A stretch of DNA of 64,000 nt from Emergomyces orientalis (Eukaryota > Ascomycota > Eurotiomycetes > Onygenales > Ajellomycetaceae). Location of the stretch: contig MOWL01000067.1 in NCBI GenBank assembly GCA_002110485.1, forward strand, positions 2,604,001-2,668,000, in the 5' to 3' direction. A program made the translations under genes and the position numbers. Under the pieces are notes generated by a model that was given only the letters and a program-made list of their open reading frames with translations, did no database searches and was not told where the DNA came from. Below, in pieces: positions 59,058 through 64,000 of the stretch; the first letter of the stretch is position 1, and each line of letters opens with the position of its first letter.

Positions 59058-62000
59058 ATGACATCCATATCCGGTTCTAGGCCCTCGCGGCGCGCTGCTG
59101 CCCGCAAGAGTTTTGTAGTCGAAGAGAGCTCAGAAGACGATGCTTCCACTGGCCGTGTCACCCCGACCCTGTCAAGTCATGACGAGCAAGAACAGGAAGA
59201 CGAAGAGGAGGAATTCACCCCGGTTCCAAAGCGCCCAGCTGCGAAGAGACCCTCGAGAAGGAGGACTACAGCCAACCTGTCCTCCGAAACCCCGCAAACA
59301 GCCATCCAGGACAAGCGCAAGCGAGTAGGGCGGCCAAAGACGGGGGATGATATCGATCAATCACAACTTCTAGACGCGGTAGATGAATCCACGCTGCTAG
59401 CAGAAAACCCAGAGACACCATCCAAAAAACCGTCCGCACCGAGAAAACGCAGAGAGCCCTCACAGAAGCATCACAGGCGCGATAGTCGTATGTCCTCTTC
59501 TGCATCTGCCTTGTCATCCCTTCCAACTCCTGAGCCTTCAGCTTCTCCAGAGCCGCAACCCCCACCCCAATCCCAACCCGAGCTCCACCCGCCTTCTCGC
59601 CGCCAGAGCACCGCGCCCTTAGCAGATATCACAGAAACGACCGTCAACGAGGCCACGCCAAGGGCCGCCCAGCCAGAGCAGGAGAGGTCTACGATTGAAA
59701 TGATAAATCCCATGTCCACCACCCTGGAAAAACCAATGGATATAGTTCTCAAATCGCGATCGCTGGCTGTGCCTACTATTGAAGAACCGTCGGCTCCTAA
59801 ACCTCGAATGGTTATCACACACCTTGTTATGACGAATTTTAAGAGTTATGCGGGGCGGCAGGTCGTAGGCCCGTTTCATGTTTCTTTCTCGTCGGTTGTA
59901 GGGCCGAATGGATCTGGAAAATCCAATGTCATCGACTCTCTGCTTTTCGTCTTTGGTTTCAGAGCGAGCAAAATGAGACAGGGAAAAATCTCTGCCCTTA
60001 TCCATAACTCTGCAAACTTTCCCGATCTCCAGTTTTGTGAAGTCGAGGTACATTTCCAAGAAATTTTGGATCTCCCTGAAGGAGGACATGAAGTTGTTCC
60101 TGAATCACAGCTTATTGTGTCCCGGAGAGCCTTCAAAAATAATTCCAGCAAATACTACATGAACAAAAAGGAAACCAATTTCACGACTGTTACGGGATTT
60201 TTGAAGGATCGAGGAATCGACCTTGATCACAAGCGTTTCCTAATTCTACAAGGTGAGGTTGAGTCCATTGCTCAAATGAAAGCGAAAGCCGCCAATGAAC
60301 ATGACGACGGCCTGCTGGAGTACCTGGAGGATATTATTGGAACGTCCAAGTACAAAGCTCCTATCGAAGAGGCTGCTGCTGAGGTAGAGAGTCTGAATGA
60401 AGTTTGTGTTGAAAAGAACAATCGCGTTCAACACGTGGAAAAGGAAAAGCATAGTCTTGAGGATAAGAAGAACAAAGCGATTGCCTACATCAAGGACGAA
60501 AATGAACTGGCGGAGAAACAGTCGGCTCTCTATCAAATTTACATTGACGAATGCAACGATAATACGCGAGTGACGGAAGAAGCAATACTACAGATGCAAG
60601 AATTGCTGAATATGGAGTTGGAGAACCACCAAGGAAGCGAAGATGCCATCAAACAACTCCAGCGATCCTATAAACGGGGTGCGAAGGAGTATGAGGCCAT
60701 GGAAAAAGCCACGCAGGCGATGGTTAAAGAAATGGCCAAGTATGATAAGGAGTCCGTCAAATTCGAAGAAAAACGCAAGTTTTTGTTTGGGAAGCAGAAG
60801 AAACTCGAAAAGGCTATGCAATCAAGCCGTCTAGCTAGCTCAGAGTGCGCAAGTCTAGTTGAGAAACACGCAGATGATATCGAGAGGAAAACTGCTGAAA
60901 TTGCAGGGTTAGAGAAGGAAATGAGACACGAGGAGAAAGAACTTGCGGCCATTCGAGAAGGGCTCAAGGGTAAGACACAGGGGCTTTCGGACCAAATCGC
61001 TGTCAAGCAGAAATCGCTTGAACCTTGGAATGAAAGGATTAATGAAAAACAATCCGCCGTTGCCGTCGCGCAGAGTGAGCTTGATATTCTTCACGAGAAG
61101 AGTAATGCAGGTGCAGTTGCCCTGGAGGAAGCAAACGCGAAGATCCAGTCCATTGAAGCAACCATGTCCAGTAAGACGACTGACCTAGAAAATCGCCGAG
61201 CGGAGAAGGCGGAACTTGAAAATGAAGCCGCGCTTCTTGAAACCGAGTTAAAAAGATTTGGACAAAAGGAGCCAGAGATCCGGTCGAGGATATCCAGTGC
61301 GCGTCAAAAGGCTGACGAGGCTCGAGCGAGCCTTGCCAGTACACAGAATCAAGGTAACGTGCTTGCAGGGTTGATGCGGTTGAAGGAATCCGGGCGTATT
61401 GAAGGGTTCCACGGAAGACTGGGCAATTTGGGGACAATCGACGAAAAGTATGATGTCGCCATTTCAACAGCCTGCCCCGCCCTTGAGAATCTGGTGGTGG
61501 ACTCTGTTGAAGTGGGCCAGCAATGTATTGATTACTTGCGCAAGAACAACCTGGGAAGAGCCAACTTTATCCTCCTTGACCGACTGCCCCAGAGGGATAT
61601 GTCCTCCGTCTTCACACCGGACAGTGTGCCACGATTATTCGATCTTGTCAAGCCCATAGACCCCAAGTTCAGACCAGCTTTTTATAGTGTTTTGCAAAAT
61701 ACTCTTGTCGCCAGGGACCTTGAGCATGCGAACAAAATCGCATATGGCGCGAGAAGATGGCGTGTTGTTACACTGGACGGACAGCTCATCGACGTATCTG
61801 GAACTATGAGTGGTGGTGGCACCCGTGTTTCCAGAGGCGGTATGTCCTCTAAGCCCGTCGCGGAAGTTTCAAAAGACCAGGTCATGAAATTGGAGGCCGA
61901 ACGTGACGAGATTGAAAGGAAGTTCCAAGCGTTCCAGGAAAAGCAGCGGCAGATAGAAACATCGATAAAGGCAAAAAGGGATGAGATTCCGAAACTGGAA

Positions 62001-63639
62001 ACAATGATTCAGAGAATTCAGCTTGAAATCGAGAGCTCCAACCGGAACTTGACGGATGCGCAACGACGCGTTAAGGAATTGTCGGCGGAACATAAACCAT
62101 CGAAGAGTGATGATACCAGAGCTGCCACACTTGGGAAACATATCTCATCCTTGGAGAAAGAAATTGAGAAGCTTCATGATGAGACCGCCGGAGTTGAAGA
62201 GGAGATCCAAGCTCTTCAGAATAAAATCATGGAGGTTGGCGGTGTCAAACTCCGGAGCCAAAAGGCTAGAGTTGATGGCCTCAAGGAACAGATCGACCTC
62301 CTCACGGAAGAAGTGTCCAATGCTGAAGTTTCCAAGTCTAAGAATGAGAAGTTACGTATCAAGCATGAAAAGACCCGTGCCGATGTGGAGGGTGAACTTG
62401 AACAGGTGAAAAAGGACCTTGAGAAATTGAGTCAGGATATTGAGAGTCAAGAAAATGATGTTTATGGGACTAAGCAGAGGACAGAGGAGGCGCAAGAGGT
62501 TTGTATAATGCTTTTCAGATGGGGAAAATTTATATTTTTGCTAACTTTGTTCCTAGGCTTTGGAAACTAAGAAGGAAGAACTGGCTGCATTGAAGGCGGA
62601 GTTGGACGAGAAGGTAGCTGAACTCAACGGAACGCGTGCTTCTGAAATCGAAATGAAAAACAAACTCGAAGAGAATCAGAAAGTCCTCGTCGAGAATCAA
62701 AAACGTGGTCGATACTGGGAAGAGAAACTAGCCAAGCTATCTCTCCAGAATATTAGCGACTTGGGTGAAGAGCAGGAAGCTCAGAGCCTCCCAACATACA
62801 CCAAGGATGAACTTGCCGGTATGAACAAAGAGTCTCTCAAAGCCATCATCGCCGCGCTGGAAGAAAAGACACAGAACGCCTCAGTTGACCTTTCGGTCTT
62901 GAGCGAATACCGCCGCCGCGTGGCTGAACACGAGTCCCGCTCCGCCGACTTAGCAACAGCACTCTCAAGCCGAGACAGCGCAAAGTCACGCCTCGACACG
63001 CTCCGTTCCCTCCGCCTAACAGGCTTCATGGAAGGGTTCAGTACCATCTCGCTCCGGCTGAAGGAGATGTACCAGATGATTACTATGGGCGGTAACGCCG
63101 AACTGGAACTTGTGGATTCGCTTGATCCGTTTTCTGAGGGTATTTTGTTTTCGGTCATGCCACCTAAGAAGAGTTGGAAGAATATTGGCAATTTATCCGG
63201 TGGGGAGAAAACGTTGTCGAGTCTTGCGCTTGTGTTTGCATTACATCATTATCGGCCGACGCCGTTGTATGTTATGGATGAGATTGATGCGGCGTTGGAT
63301 TTTAGGAATGTGAGTTTAGAACAGGGGAGGGTGGATGGGATACATCTCCGTTTACTGATTCATTTTTCTATCCAGGTCTCCATTGTCGCCTCGTATATCA
63401 AAGAGCGAACGAAGAATGCACAGTTCATCGTTATCTCTTTGCGAAATAATATGGTATGTTTACACATCCCTTCTATTCCACAACTTCCGGTACTGTTTTC
63501 CAGATCTTGTCTTCTAACGCACATAACCTCGTTAATCTAGTTCGAACTCGCATCTCGACTCGTCGGTGTCTATAAGGTTAACCATATGACAAAGAGCGTT
63601 ACTGTGGAGAATAAAGATTACATCGCTATGGGGAGCTAG
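59058..63639 (+). CDS. SMC4: Condensin subunit Smc4
   Basis: Core ATPase of condensin, acting with Smc2 to compact mitotic chromosomes. Four exons, 59058-62498, 62557-63309, 63376-63453 and 63541-63639, join in frame to 1456 residues. An Arg/Ser/Glu-rich N-terminal tail of about 250 residues precedes the head. Walker A GPNGSGKS is at 282-289; a long coiled coil follows; the hinge is at about 765-920 (GFHGRLGNLGTIDEKYDVA, LGRANFILLDRL, SGTMSGGG); a second coiled coil leads to the signature NLSGGEKTLSSLAL near 1360 and Walker B PLYVMDEIDAALD. The C-terminus ends VNHMTKSVTVENKDYIAMGS. The N-terminal SxxK-rich region fits the cyclin-dependent-kinase control known for Smc4. It is divergent from the ELYS gene. 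Confidence 0.97.
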
Positions 63640-64000
63640 AGAGAAAGAAACGCGGATATAATTTGTTTTTGTCTTTTTCTCAGCGGCTTTAGCATTTAAG
63701 TGTGTTTTGTGTTTATGATTGCGGTTGCAGTCGCATTGGCCGCGATATGATTTTGTTTAATAAAATATTACTGAGAAGGGAAGGATAGGGGAGCCGGAAT
63801 TTTTTCGTCTTTTCTTTTCCTTTTGATGTTCAAGTTTTTGGAATTGGGATTACTGGTCAGGATGGATTTTATATTTATGTATCTCTTTTATTTACTTTTC
63901 GGGGGTTGAAGATGGGCTTTTGCGTTTTCTTTTGTGGATAATTTGGGTTTGGTTGGTGCTTGGTGTGGTGGTCTTCTAATTTTTTATATATATTTTTTCT
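63640..64000. other. 3' flank of SMC4 to window edge
   Basis: T-rich 3' sequence; nothing recognised. Confidence 0.5.

Overview
The window is nuclear DNA of a filamentous ascomycete. Most genes are split by short (about 50-110 base) GT..AG introns, gene products include fungal-specific forms (FG nucleoporin with a CCCH finger, F-box protein, Nup/ELYS, Gut2, condensin Smc4), and one tRNA gene carries an intron. The protein sequences look like Eurotiomycetes, probably Onygenales, but I cannot name a genus from the sequence alone.

Layout. 1-7.2 kb: glycerol metabolism, with an aquaglyceroporin followed by mitochondrial FAD glycerol-3-phosphate dehydrogenase (GUT2). 8-13 kb: a conserved acidic protein of unknown function, then the divergent pair ISD11 (iron-sulfur cluster assembly) and a VMA22/CCDC115-like V-ATPase assembly factor. 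13.5-17.8 kb: two broken genes, a frameshifted relic of unknown family and a berberine-bridge-type FAD oxidase with two in-frame stops. 18.3-28.4 kb: formamidase with GATA sites upstream, an F-box protein, a PHO84-type phosphate permease, and a fungal protein with a STAND-type N-terminal helical domain. 29.4-35.1 kb: tRNA-Lys(CTT), a decayed Ty3/gypsy chromovirus and an AT-rich gene desert. 35.1-39 kb: a C2H2 zinc-finger gene and a REX4-type RNA exonuclease. 41.3-64 kb: gene-dense housekeeping block with dihydrolipoamide dehydrogenase, phosphoribomutase, delta-8 sphingolipid desaturase, ASCC2/Cue3-like ribosome-quality-control factor, ribosomal protein uS10 (RPS20), a Nup42-like nucleoporin, an ELYS-domain nucleoporin and condensin SMC4.

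Genes that may work together: the aquaglyceroporin and GUT2 (glycerol entry and oxidation); ASCC2/Cue3 and RPS20, which share one promoter region and whose products are, in yeast and human, the ubiquitin reader and the ubiquitinated protein of the same stalled-ribosome pathway; and the Nup42-ELYS-SMC4 run of nuclear genes. I found no obviously new molecular system. The strongest points for follow-up are the ASCC2/uS10 head-to-head pair, the two Trp-to-stop changes in the FAD oxidase, the 10-base microexon in the phosphoribomutase gene and the domain-lone STAND-type protein.

Exon coordinates were placed by eye from splice consensus and reading-frame continuity and should be confirmed with RNA data.
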